DNA of 11,727 nucleotides. It comes from an uncultured Lachnospiraceae bacterium. Its GTDB lineage: Bacteria; Bacillota; Clostridia; Lachnospirales; Lachnospiraceae. Position 1 is the stretch's first letter; every line of letters starts with the position of its first letter. The position numbers and the translations under genes were made by a program. Below are positions 1 through 7,048 of this stretch, piece by piece. The notes beneath the pieces are model-generated. The model was not told the DNA's origin, did not search any database, and worked only from the letters and a program-made list of their open reading frames with translations. The stretch spans positions 1 through 11,727 of the forward strand of contig CAOKHR010000049.1 in the NCBI GenBank assembly GCA_948468325.1, read 5' to 3'.

Positions 1-1023
1 TGTCCACTTATTTCCTTCCGGAATTCCGATTGTCGTTCCATTTGTTCCACTCTTGTTACTTTCGATTGTATTTTCGTCATAATCTACCTGGGATTTTGAC
101 CATGTCTCTTCATTTGCCAGCCCAAGCTCGTTTCCAATCCATCTTACTGTTGTATAAGCTTCTGCTCCAAACAAGAGACAGTCATCATCAAATCCGGCTT
201 CTCTTCCTTCGTATTTCTGTATTGTTTCAAACCATCTCTGAAACTCATAATTCTGGGCATTTGCGCCGCTTCCTTTTGCTCCGTCCATCCAGACTTCAAC
301 AAAATGTCCGTCATTACCATATTTTTCACTGCTGAGAATTTCTTCCAGCTGATTATTGTAATAATCATTGTAATTAAGTACGTCTAATTCCTCGACTTCT
401 GCCCAGGTTTTGTTGTTCAATGGCTGTCCGTTCGAGCCGCAAAGGGAATTACCCTCCGCGTCATAGTATCCATAACTTGGTTCGTGAATATCCCACGGAG
501 ACAGATACAGTCCCATATCCATATCATATTTTGTACATGCGGCAGAAATATCTGCCAAAACATCGCCTTCTCCATCCTGATAGCCGGCTTTTGCTACATT
601 GTAGTCGGTCCACTTGCTGTTCCAGAGACAAAAGCCGTCGTGGTGCTTCGCTGTGATAATCAGCTTTTTAAAGCCGGCATTTTTCAGCGTACGTATCATC
701 TGATCCGCCTTAAAATCATCCCGAAGTCCAAAGATTTCACCTGGCGCACTGTCTCCATAATGTTCTCCCCACTCAACTTCGTTGTAGGTGTTCGGCCCAA
801 AATGACAGAATGCCGCAAGCTCCTCTTTCTGATACCTATACTGGTTAGGGCTCGGCGTTACTCCCCATGCTTCCGGAGGCTCCGTGCCAAAATCCTCCAA
901 ACTTTCCGTACCAATATCCGCCCTTTCTTCTGCCCGGACAAAAAACCAGCCATCCGGAACCATCACTGACACCATAACTGCAGCAAGCAGGCATGCACCG
1001 GTTCTTTTCATCCTCTCTTTCAT
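1..1023 (-). CDS. Secreted alpha-L-fucosidase, GH29 family (3' end beyond window)
   Basis: The frame starts at ATG 1023 and stays open to base 1, giving 341 residues without a stop; the C-terminus lies outside the window. The start has a strong GGAGGAGG ribosome binding site six to seven bases upstream. Residues 1-31 form a signal peptide: basic MKERMKR, a hydrophobic core, and VRA|EE as the likely cleavage site, so the enzyme is exported. GH29 hallmarks are HFGPNTY and EWG (74-86), KHHDGFCLW (126-134), and VWMDG (244-248), whose Asp247 sits where the family's catalytic nucleophile is found. GH29 enzymes release alpha-L-fucose from glycans by a retaining mechanism. The HFGxNTxxxxEWG start resembles the alpha-1,3/1,4-specific GH29-B subgroup; this is inference. 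Mucin or Lewis-type host glycans are plausible substrates. Carbohydrate-binding or FN3 domains may follow outside the window. The gene lies 40 bases after the alkD-like gene and probably shares its transcript. Confidence 0.9.
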   Translation of the reverse strand, partial: MKERMKRTGACLLAAVMVSVMVPDGWFFVRAEERADIGTESLEDFGTEPPEAWGVTPSPNQYRYQKEELAAFCHFGPNTYNEVEWGEHYGDSAPGEIFGLRDDFKADQMIRTLKNAGFKKLIITAKHHDGFCLWNSKWTDYNVAKAGYQDGEGDVLADISAACTKYDMDMGLYLSPWDIHEPSYGYYDAEGNSLCGSNGQPLNNKTWAEVEELDVLNYNDYYNNQLEEILSSEKYGNDGHFVEVWMDGAKGSGANAQNYEFQRWFETIQKYEGREAGFDDDCLLFGAEAYTTVRWIGNELGLANEETWSKSQVDYDENTIESNKSGTNGTTIGIPEGNKWT

Positions 1024-1063
1024 TAAGATACCTCCTCCATATTGAATATTCTATAAAAACCAT

Positions 1064-1750
1064 TCATTTTCTCTTCATTTTTTTTAACATTTCTTTCTCT
1101 TCTTCTTTCACACGGAATGATTCTGTCATTTTCTGTATTGCTTTATTAAATGTCCAGTCGCTAAGACGGTTGTCAAGCAAAAAAGAATATGTTTCCCGGG
1201 GATATTTTGCATAAGCAGTCGCTATGCACCACGCAGCCCCCATCCTGGTATAGTAACCGTCAAATGTCAGTTCATTCATAACATCTAATACCCGTTCAAT
1301 GTACTCATCCGTCAAAAAATGACTCATAAGAAGAATGGCTGCCGCGCGCTGGGAATATTCTTCCTGCTTCTTAACATACGGCATCAGCCATGCAAATACT
1401 CTTTCTCTGTTTTTCCTGGCTATGGAAAAATTCTGGCAAAAACTGTCATTTACAGACCAGTCCTGGATTTTCGGTATAAACCTGTCGGCATAAGATAAAA
1501 TTGTCTCTATATCATCTTTCGCGTATCCAAGCACAAATGCCTGAAGAGACTGCTGTTCAAAATTATCATCCGGACAGTCCTCTAAAAACTCCCGATAATT
1601 TTCTTTTGCAATCTGTTTTGCAAGTTTTCTTAATTCCGGAATCCTGGCTCCCAAAATTGGCTTTGCCCCCGGTATAATGCTGCTGCTCCGTTTTGCATTT
1701 TTCTCTTCCGCCAGCTCTTCTAATCTGCGGTTTACTTCTTCTATCGTCAT
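1064..1750 (-). CDS. AlkD-like DNA alkylation repair protein (HEAT-repeat DNA glycosylase family)
   Basis: This 228-residue protein has the all-helical, HEAT-like composition of the AlkD/COG4912 family, whose members remove bulky or positively charged alkylated bases such as N3- and N7-alkylpurines. The N-terminal pattern (basic helix, IPGAKPILGARIPELRKLAK at 26-45) is typical of the family. Candidate active-site residues are Trp98 and Asp102 in WSVNDSFC, Arg135 in QRAAAIL, and Trp174 in GAAWCIA. Their spacing closely follows the Trp109/Asp113/Arg148/Trp187 set of Bacillus cereus AlkD, so the glycosylase chemistry looks intact. The start at ATG 1750 lies 11 bases after the trmD stop. The AGGAG within the end of trmD is about 16 bases away, a rather long spacing, but no better in-frame start exists and the N-terminus matches the family. 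The C-terminus is very basic (KMKRK). It is probably co-transcribed with trmD. Confidence 0.88.
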   Translation of the reverse strand: MTIEEVNRRLEELAEEKNAKRSSSIIPGAKPILGARIPELRKLAKQIAKENYREFLEDCPDDNFEQQSLQAFVLGYAKDDIETILSYADRFIPKIQDWSVNDSFCQNFSIARKNRERVFAWLMPYVKKQEEYSQRAAAILLMSHFLTDEYIERVLDVMNELTFDGYYTRMGAAWCIATAYAKYPRETYSFLLDNRLSDWTFNKAIQKMTESFRVKEEEKEMLKKMKRK

Positions 1751-1761
1751 ATGTCTTTGTT

Positions 1762-2502
1762 CTATTCTCCTGACTTTTCATCGTTTACCTGATACAATGC
1801 TTTTTCTTTAATCGTAAGTTCTGCTGTTTTCAGCAAATCCGGCCTGTACTTTTTGGTGCGGAGTATCGACTGCTCTCTTCTCCACATTTCGATTCTCCTA
1901 TGGTCTCCGGACATTAAAACTTCAGGAACCGCTTTGCCGTTCCACTGATACGGCCTTGTATACTGTGGATATTCCAGCAGATTTCCCTCGAAAGATTCTG
2001 ACTGACCGGATGTTTCATTTGTCAGCACTCCGGGCACCATACGGGAAATGGCATCTACCATAACCATAGCCGGAAGCTCTCCTCCTGTCAGAACATAATC
2101 CCCAATTGAAACATAATCTGTCACAATTTCCTCCAATACCCTCTCATCTACCCCTTCGTAATGTCCGCAGAGAAAAACAATGCTGTCTTCCTGTGCCATC
2201 TCTTTTGCCATATGCTGTGTAAACGTGGGTCCCTGGGGCGTTAAATAAACAGTTCTTGGGATATATCCGATTTTCTCCTTTAACGCACAGTATGCATCGT
2301 ATATCGGCTGTGCCTGCATCACCATTCCGGCGCCGCCCCCATAAGGATAATCGTCTGCTTTCTGATGCCTGTCTGCCGTATAATCCCTGATATTTACCGC
2401 TTCTATGTTTAAATATCCCTTTTTGCTCGCTTTTCCGATAATGCTTGTATTTAAAGCATTCCTCACCATTTCCGGAAATAAGGTAAGAATATAAAAATTC
2501 AT
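1762..2502 (-). CDS. trmD: tRNA (guanine-N1)-methyltransferase TrmD (m1G37)
   Basis: TrmD is an S-adenosylmethionine-dependent SPOUT methyltransferase that makes m1G37 next to the anticodon of certain tRNAs and so prevents +1 frameshifting. At 246 residues it has the normal family length. Conserved blocks are MNFYILTLFPEM (1-12), YGGGAGMVM (54-62), YLTPQG (86-91), LCGHYEGVDERV (111-122), IGDYVLTGGELPAM (133-146) and EYPQYTRP (177-184); the middle ones form the trefoil-knot cofactor site. Arg154 aligns with catalytic Arg154 of E. coli TrmD, but the position of E. coli Asp169 is Glu169 here. ATG 2502 is chosen because it gives the standard N-terminus and has AGGAG nine bases upstream; the frame is open to 2577, but that extra sequence is not TrmD-like. 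The start lies one base after the capA-like stop, implying coupling. The usual rimM and rplS neighbours are absent. Confidence 0.96.
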   Translation of the reverse strand: MNFYILTLFPEMVRNALNTSIIGKASKKGYLNIEAVNIRDYTADRHQKADDYPYGGGAGMVMQAQPIYDAYCALKEKIGYIPRTVYLTPQGPTFTQHMAKEMAQEDSIVFLCGHYEGVDERVLEEIVTDYVSIGDYVLTGGELPAMVMVDAISRMVPGVLTNETSGQSESFEGNLLEYPQYTRPYQWNGKAVPEVLMSGDHRRIEMWRREQSILRTKKYRPDLLKTAELTIKEKALYQVNDEKSGE

Positions 2503-2503
2503 C

Positions 2504-3955
2504 TCAATTCTCCTGACGCAAAATGCCGTCTTCCCCAATGACAACACCCGAAGCAGAATGCCGCTGCATGAAATCAAAAATACGCTGCTTTTCCGATTCT
2601 TCTGTCACCAGAAAAGTCCTGAAATTTTTCTGGATACACGGAACAAATCCCAATGTCAGTTCTCCGTTTTCATCTATTGTTATCTCGGCAAGTCCGGTAT
2701 CCAATGTGCTGCTGCTGAACCAGAAATTGCCCAGACTGTAGATAACCGGCACGCCGTCCATAATTTCAAATCCCTGTAAGCAATGTGTATGTCCGCCGAT
2801 AATTGCGTCTGCGCCCGCTTCTGCGAATTCTTTTGCCAGATTCTGCTGGTCTCTGCCATAATTGCTGTCCCCTTCTGTGCCCCAGTGGACAACTGCAATC
2901 ACAATATCACTGTTCTTTTTTGCACTCCGGATTACTTTTACAAATTTATCCGGTGACAGTGTTTTCAATACGCCCGGTTCCGTCTCCGTTGCCTCTTTTG
3001 TATAATTTAAGGAGCGTTCAATCTGCGTTGCCGCAACAATGGCAATTTTTCTTCCGTTGCAGACGAAATAATATGGCTTTGAAGCATCTTCAATATTCGC
3101 ACCTGCTCCCACATGAGGTATCTCTGCTTTGTCTAAGGTATCAATCGTATCAAGCAGTGCATCCGGTCCAAAATCATATACATGGTTGTTTGCAAGATTT
3201 ACAATATCCGTTCCAAAAACTTTAAGCAATTCGACCCTTTTTGGATCTGCCCGAAACGTATATGCCTTGCCCGGCAGCGCTTCTCCTCTCGTGCTGTAGG
3301 TAAATTCATTATTAATCATCATCACATCAGCCTCATTCATACGCGCAAGCAGATCGTCTGAAAAACAGTCGTAAATACCGTTTGCACAACTGTCAAGATG
3401 TCTCGTCGTAGAATAGCCTTCGGAAAAATTTATATCTCCGGTAAAAGCAAACGTTGTTTTTCCGGCAGACGCACAGGACTGCCACTTTACATTTTCCAAC
3501 TGATAATGCTGAAATCCTGTCCGTTCACAATAAAGAAGCCACAGGACGTGAATCGTATTTCCGGTCAGCTCATACCAGATATCCGGATCCTGATTTCCGG
3601 CTTCCACTGCATCTGCAATTTTTTCAATGCATTCGTCCCCGTATTCAAACGACAACCATCTTAAAAATGTACAGTCCAGCACATGATACCCGATAAACTC
3701 TTTTGTACAATATTCTAAAATACGCGAAAATGCCTGTTCTCTCTTTAACTGCTCTGCTTTCGTCTTCTTCTGTTCCGGCATTTCTTCCGTACCCGGTATG
3801 GGCAGCTCTTCTGTCCCATGTACCTCCTGTGCCTGCTCCCGGCCCGGAGACTTTATCCGATTCATCCATTCGTCATTTTTACTGCATCCGCCAAGACATA
3901 AAAGGGAAAAAAGAACTGTCAGAATCAAAACACGAAAATTGCATTTTGGCTGCAT
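2504..3955 (-). CDS. CapA-family metallophosphatase-like lipoprotein
   Basis: This 483-residue lipoprotein of the CapA/PgsA type starts at ATG 3955, seven bases after AGGAGG; an upstream in-frame extension to 4054 crosses the promoter and was discarded. Residues 1-24 are a lipoprotein signal, with lipobox LGGC and acylated Cys24, so the protein is tethered to the outer face of the membrane. After a charged linker and about 110 residues of unrecognised sequence, the calcineurin-like CapA domain begins near 170. Its metal-site motifs are FTGDINF (Asp174), NNE (215-217), NLANNH (254-258), VHWG (356-359) and GGHTH (387-391). CapA proteins are linked to poly-gamma-glutamate capsule production or export in Bacillus, but many clostridial copies stand alone, as here, with no capB or capC nearby, so the role may be another cell-surface phosphodiesterase or phosphatase activity. 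It is first in the cluster behind a strong promoter. Confidence 0.88.
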   Translation of the reverse strand: MQPKCNFRVLILTVLFSLLCLGGCSKNDEWMNRIKSPGREQAQEVHGTEELPIPGTEEMPEQKKTKAEQLKREQAFSRILEYCTKEFIGYHVLDCTFLRWLSFEYGDECIEKIADAVEAGNQDPDIWYELTGNTIHVLWLLYCERTGFQHYQLENVKWQSCASAGKTTFAFTGDINFSEGYSTTRHLDSCANGIYDCFSDDLLARMNEADVMMINNEFTYSTRGEALPGKAYTFRADPKRVELLKVFGTDIVNLANNHVYDFGPDALLDTIDTLDKAEIPHVGAGANIEDASKPYYFVCNGRKIAIVAATQIERSLNYTKEATETEPGVLKTLSPDKFVKVIRSAKKNSDIVIAVVHWGTEGDSNYGRDQQNLAKEFAEAGADAIIGGHTHCLQGFEIMDGVPVIYSLGNFWFSSSTLDTGLAEITIDENGELTLGFVPCIQKNFRTFLVTEESEKQRIFDFMQRHSASGVVIGEDGILRQEN

Positions 3956-3991
3956 AAAATCCTCCTCATTTGTAACGTGCATGACATGACC

Positions 3992-4020
3992 AGTATAGCA
4001 TTCTTTTCTTTTTCTGTCCA
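3992..4020 (-). promoter_or_regulatory. Sigma-A-type promoter for the capA-trmD-alkD-fucosidase cluster
   Basis: On the minus strand, TGGACA (4020-4015) and TATACT (3997-3992) are separated by exactly 17 bases, and a TG one base before the -10 makes it an extended -10 element. It lies 37 bases upstream of the capA-like ATG and immediately after the terminator of the PqqD-like gene, so it probably drives the whole downstream cluster. Confidence 0.75.
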
Positions 4021-4025
4021 GCAAA

Positions 4026-4051
4026 CAGAGGCAGGATTCCTCCTGCCTCTG
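4026..4051 (-). terminator. Hairpin terminator after the OPT-PqqD unit
   Basis: A perfect 11-bp stem (CAGAGGCAGGA paired with TCCTGCCTCTG) closes a four-base loop, starting nine bases after the PqqD-like stop codon. On the minus strand it is followed by only a short TTT run, so termination may be incomplete. Position and stem strength still make it the likely end of the OPT-PqqD transcript. Confidence 0.7.
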
Positions 4052-4059
4052 CAAAACAT

Positions 4060-4419
4060 TTATACCTTTTTCTTTTTCTGTTTCATATATCCGATAAATT
4101 TATTCTGGTAAAGGATCTGGATATATTTTACCAAGCGCTCTACCACAGGTTCTGCCTCTTTGCCGAATTCCTCTGATACAAGCTTTGAAATTTCATATAC
4201 ATTCCGCTTGCCGTCCATGCTTTTCCATACAAAACTCCCATATTCATCCAGTGCAATATGGCTGATCTCTGGCTTTTTAAATATCTTTTGTGCAATCCGG
4301 TTGTAAAATCCCTGATTCACCACATGAACGGTAACAATTCCTTTCTTATCTGCATCCCACTGATAAACAGGATTACAGACGGGAATGAAATCCATAAAAT
4401 TCTTTTTCTTTCTGCCCAC
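4060..4419 (-). CDS. PqqD-like protein (RiPP recognition element fold), stand-alone
   Basis: This 119-residue, basic protein resembles the PqqD family: an N-terminal two-strand part (PVYQWDADKKGIVTVHV, about 17-33), then the typical helix-turn-helix-like region ALDEYGSFVWKSMDGKRNVYEI (about 56-77) and a C-terminal helix with VVERLVKYIQIL. PqqD folds are winged-helix peptide-binding modules (RiPP recognition elements) that present precursor peptides to radical-SAM enzymes. No radical-SAM gene or precursor peptide is visible here. The start is GTG 4419, supported by AAAGAGGAG five bases upstream; an ATG eight codons later lacks such a site. It lies 16 bases after the OPT transporter stop, so the two are almost certainly co-transcribed, suggesting a role in handling peptides for, or regulating, the transporter. 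This last point is inference; the PqqD assignment is fairly sure. Confidence 0.8.
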   Translation of the reverse strand: MGRKKKNFMDFIPVCNPVYQWDADKKGIVTVHVVNQGFYNRIAQKIFKKPEISHIALDEYGSFVWKSMDGKRNVYEISKLVSEEFGKEAEPVVERLVKYIQILYQNKFIGYMKQKKKKV

Positions 4420-4435
4420 GGATACTCCTCTTTAT

Positions 4436-6376
4436 TCAGACTTTCTTTGATTTGCGGAAACAAAACTTCCACAGCGAAAGTGTCAGCAGTGCAAATGCGG
4501 CAAGCCCTATGATATTGCCGACCTGCGTATTCGCAAGAGCCGGCATCATATCCGGCAGAAATCCTCCGATGACGTCGCCTACTGTCGTTTCTTTCCCTGC
4601 CGGAATCACTGCAAGAATTGCAAGGGCAATTCCTACAATGCCTTCTCCGGCAATCAGACCGGACGAATATAAGATTCCGTTCTCGACCACGTTCTTTTTC
4701 TCTTTCTCACCAAGGCTTTTTTTCTTATCAATAATCAGTTTTACAATACCGCCAACCATCATCGGCGTACTTAAATGAATCGGCAGATACAATCCAATGG
4801 CAACCGGAAGCACCGGAATTCCGAGTATTTCAATAATAATTGCAATAAATGCTCCGATACCTACCAGCGTCCAGGGCAGATTACCGCCCATAACGCCTTC
4901 TACAATCATCCGCATCAATGTAGCCTGAGGCGCCGGAAGCTGGGCCTCCCCATATCCCCACGCCATATCCAGAAGATACAGTACGCCGCCGATTGCAAGC
5001 GAAGATGCCAGAACGCCAATAATCTCGCCGATCTGCTGCCTTTTGGGCGTTGCTCCTAAAATATATCCTGTCTTTAAATCCTGTGAAGTATCTCCTGCAA
5101 TTGCTGCGATAATACAGATAACACCGCCAATGGTGATTGCCGCAGTCATACCTGCCTGCCCAACCATTCCCGTTGCTTTTAATGCAAAAGAAGCAACAAG
5201 CAAAGTTGCGATCGTCATGCCGGAAACCGGATTGTTGCTGCTTCCTACCAGTCCTACCATACGGGAAGAAACTGTAGCAAAGAAGAAACCAAATATAACA
5301 ACCAAAAGCGCTCCGAAGAAATTAATCGGAACCACCGGAACAATCCAAAGGGCCAGCGCCAGTACCAGGACACCGATTAAAATAACTTTCATATCCAAAT
5401 CCTGATTGGTACGCTCACCTGTCGCTTCTCCTTTTCCAAAACCTTTCATTGCTTCTTTAAACGTTTTGATAATCAGAGGCAGTGATTTTACAAGGCTGAG
5501 CACGCCGCCGCAGGCTACCGCACCGGCACCGATATATCTGATATAGTTGGACCAGATCGCATTGGAACCGCCTTTGGCATATAATTCCGCTACCGTTACA
5601 TCTGCCGGAAACATCACAATATTGGCGCCAAACAACGCAATTAAAGGCATCAGTACAAACCAGCCTAAAATACCGCCGCAGAACAGATAGGAGGAAATTT
5701 TCGGCCCGCAGATATATCCTACGCCAAGCAGCGCCGGAAGCACATCCATACCGACAGCGGAACCTTTATAAGCAGGAATTTCGTAATGTACCTCACTTGG
5801 AAATACTTTAAGCCCGTCTGTAATAAACTTATAAGCAGCAGAAATTCCAAGTCCTGCAAATACAATGGAAGCCTTGTCTCCGCCTTCCTCACCGGCCATC
5901 AGAACTTCCGCACAGGCCTGTCCTTCCGGATACGGAAGCGTTCCATGCTCCTGCACAATCAGCGCTTTTCGGAGCGGTACCATAAACAGGATTCCGAGTG
6001 CCCCGCCGATAAATGCAATTACTGCAATTTCAATTAAGGAAGGTGCACTTGTTCCCCAGTCGGCTGCCCACAAAAACAATGCCGGAAGTGTAAAAATTGC
6101 GCCTGCCGCCACCGACTCACCCGCAGAACCAATCGTCTGTACCATATTGTTCTCAAGGATAGAGTCTTTCTTTAAAATCTTACGGATAATACCCATGGAA
6201 ATAACTGCCGCCGGAATCGACGCCGACACCGTCATTCCGACCCTGAGCCCCAGGTATGCGTTTGCCCCGCCGAATACAACTGCCAGAATAATTCCAAGAA
6301 CAATCGAGGTTCCTGTAAATTCCGGCAAAGTTTTATTGGCGGGAACAAATGGTTTGAAATCTTTGTTCTCACTCAT
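4436..6376 (-). CDS. OPT-family oligopeptide transporter
   Basis: A 646-residue, strongly hydrophobic protein with roughly 14-16 predicted membrane segments spread from about residue 22 to 637. OPT transporters import small peptides or metal-chelate complexes by proton-coupled secondary transport, without an ATPase. Supporting motifs are the cytoplasmic loop LPYPEGQACAEVL (147-159), GSSNNPVSGMTIATL (378-392), AGDTSQDLKTGYILGATPKRQQ (about 427-448) and the late LPIHLSTPMMVGG (541-553), all typical of the bacterial OPT branch (TIGR00733 type). A hydrophilic loop lies near 308-328. Length is normal and no frameshift is visible. The ATG at 6376 has AAGGAG about 11 bases upstream, slightly far but the only candidate. 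Its own promoter sits in the 62-base gap after the ECF sigma gene, and the PqqD-like gene follows directly. Substrate cannot be deduced; peptide uptake is the default. Confidence 0.93.
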   Translation of the reverse strand: MSENKDFKPFVPANKTLPEFTGTSIVLGIILAVVFGGANAYLGLRVGMTVSASIPAAVISMGIIRKILKKDSILENNMVQTIGSAGESVAAGAIFTLPALFLWAADWGTSAPSLIEIAVIAFIGGALGILFMVPLRKALIVQEHGTLPYPEGQACAEVLMAGEEGGDKASIVFAGLGISAAYKFITDGLKVFPSEVHYEIPAYKGSAVGMDVLPALLGVGYICGPKISSYLFCGGILGWFVLMPLIALFGANIVMFPADVTVAELYAKGGSNAIWSNYIRYIGAGAVACGGVLSLVKSLPLIIKTFKEAMKGFGKGEATGERTNQDLDMKVILIGVLVLALALWIVPVVPINFFGALLVVIFGFFFATVSSRMVGLVGSSNNPVSGMTIATLLVASFALKATGMVGQAGMTAAITIGGVICIIAAIAGDTSQDLKTGYILGATPKRQQIGEIIGVLASSLAIGGVLYLLDMAWGYGEAQLPAPQATLMRMIVEGVMGGNLPWTLVGIGAFIAIIIEILGIPVLPVAIGLYLPIHLSTPMMVGGIVKLIIDKKKSLGEKEKKNVVENGILYSSGLIAGEGIVGIALAILAVIPAGKETTVGDVIGGFLPDMMPALANTQVGNIIGLAAFALLTLSLWKFCFRKSKKV

Positions 6377-6399
6377 TGTTTTAAGCTCTCCTTCGTTTT

Positions 6400-6428
6400 T
6401 TGTTATTATTTTAACAATTTTTTAACAA
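6400..6428. repeat. TTGTTA half-site cluster over the OPT promoter (candidate operator)
   Basis: TTGTTA occurs at 6400-6405, its inverse TAACAA at 6412-6417, and TAACAA again at 6423-6428. The first two form a dyad with a six-base centre that spans the predicted -10. Successive half-sites start 12 and 11 bases apart, about one helical turn. A chance origin in AT-rich DNA cannot be excluded. Confidence 0.35.
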
Positions 6429-6436
6429 GTTGTCCA
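6408..6436 (-). promoter_or_regulatory. Predicted sigma-A promoter of the OPT-PqqD unit
   Basis: On the minus strand, TGGACA (6436-6431) and TAAAAT (6413-6408) are 17 bases apart, directly after the stop codon of the upstream sigma gene and 32 bases before the OPT start codon. The region is AT-rich and contains three TTGTTA/TAACAA half-sites that overlap the -10 and spacer, so repression or activation at this promoter is plausible. Confidence 0.6.
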
Positions 6437-6438
6437 CT

Positions 6439-7023
6439 CTAATCCAATGAAATTCCTGCAATTTCCAATTGGTCAAACAATCGTTTTTTTGCATAACTCA
6501 GCCGGCTTTTAATCGTATTTTCTGAACATCCGCATTGCAGGGCGATTTCTGAAATTTTCATTTGCCGGATATAACGGAGAATGATACAGGTTCTTTGTTC
6601 TTCAGATAAACATTCCAGCATCTCTCCTGCGATCCGCAGCGTCTCTCTGCGGTCCATCTCCAATTCCGGTTCATTTGAAGCCGTTTCATCTGCAAGCCTA
6701 AGTTCCGTATTGCCTGTTCCGCTTTCTTCTTTCAAATCCAAAAAAAGAATGTGATTTTTCTTCCTGAGAAAATCTAATGCCGTATTATAGGAAATCTTTC
6801 CTGTCCATGAAGCAAAACTCCCGCTGCCGGTATAATGAAACGAAGATAATTTTTGAAATACTTTTACATAAGCGTCCTGCAAAATATCCATTGCATCCTG
6901 CTCTTGTTTTACCATTTTCATCACAAGATGATAATTCCTGTCGTAGGTTTCTTTATAGAGTCTGTCAAAAGCCTCAGCACTGCCTTCTTTCGCAGCTAAA
7001 AGCATTTCCTGTATCTTTTCCAT
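6439..7023 (-). CDS. ECF-type sigma-70 family RNA polymerase sigma factor
   Basis: A 194-residue protein with the two-domain layout of ECF sigma factors. Sigma region 2 spans about 20-90, with the core-binding segment AMDILQDAYVKVFQKL (44-59), then the segment SFASWTGKISYNTALDFLRKK (69-89) that contacts the -10. Region 4 spans about 133-185, with LSEEQRTCIILRYIRQMKISEIA (139-161) and the recognition helix CSENTIKSRLSYAKKRL (166-182). The linker between them is long and acidic (97-130). ATG 7023 is chosen because AAAGGAG lies just upstream; the frame also runs up to a TTG at 7101 that overlaps the previous gene and has no ribosome binding site. It lies 25 bases after the unrecognised Cys-rich gene, so both are probably one transcript. 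No membrane anti-sigma factor with a transmembrane segment is adjacent, so its control is unclear; the upstream soluble protein is a candidate. Confidence 0.9.
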   Translation of the reverse strand: MEKIQEMLLAAKEGSAEAFDRLYKETYDRNYHLVMKMVKQEQDAMDILQDAYVKVFQKLSSFHYTGSGSFASWTGKISYNTALDFLRKKNHILFLDLKEESGTGNTELRLADETASNEPELEMDRRETLRIAGEMLECLSEEQRTCIILRYIRQMKISEIALQCGCSENTIKSRLSYAKKRLFDQLEIAGISLD

Positions 7024-7048
7024 TTTTCTCCTTTCTGCCAGAGCCGCC

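Noticed and set aside
845..1063. Minus-strand 72-residue frame at the fucosidase start
   Set aside because: Out of frame with the GH29 gene, which has the signal peptide, ribosome binding site and family motifs.
2503..2577. N-terminal extension of TrmD
   Set aside because: Overlaps the capA-like gene and does not resemble TrmD; ATG 2502 has a good ribosome binding site and standard N-terminus.
5865..6425. Plus-strand 186-residue frame opposite the transporter gene
   Set aside because: Composition is the complement of transmembrane codons; the OPT gene on the minus strand is clear.
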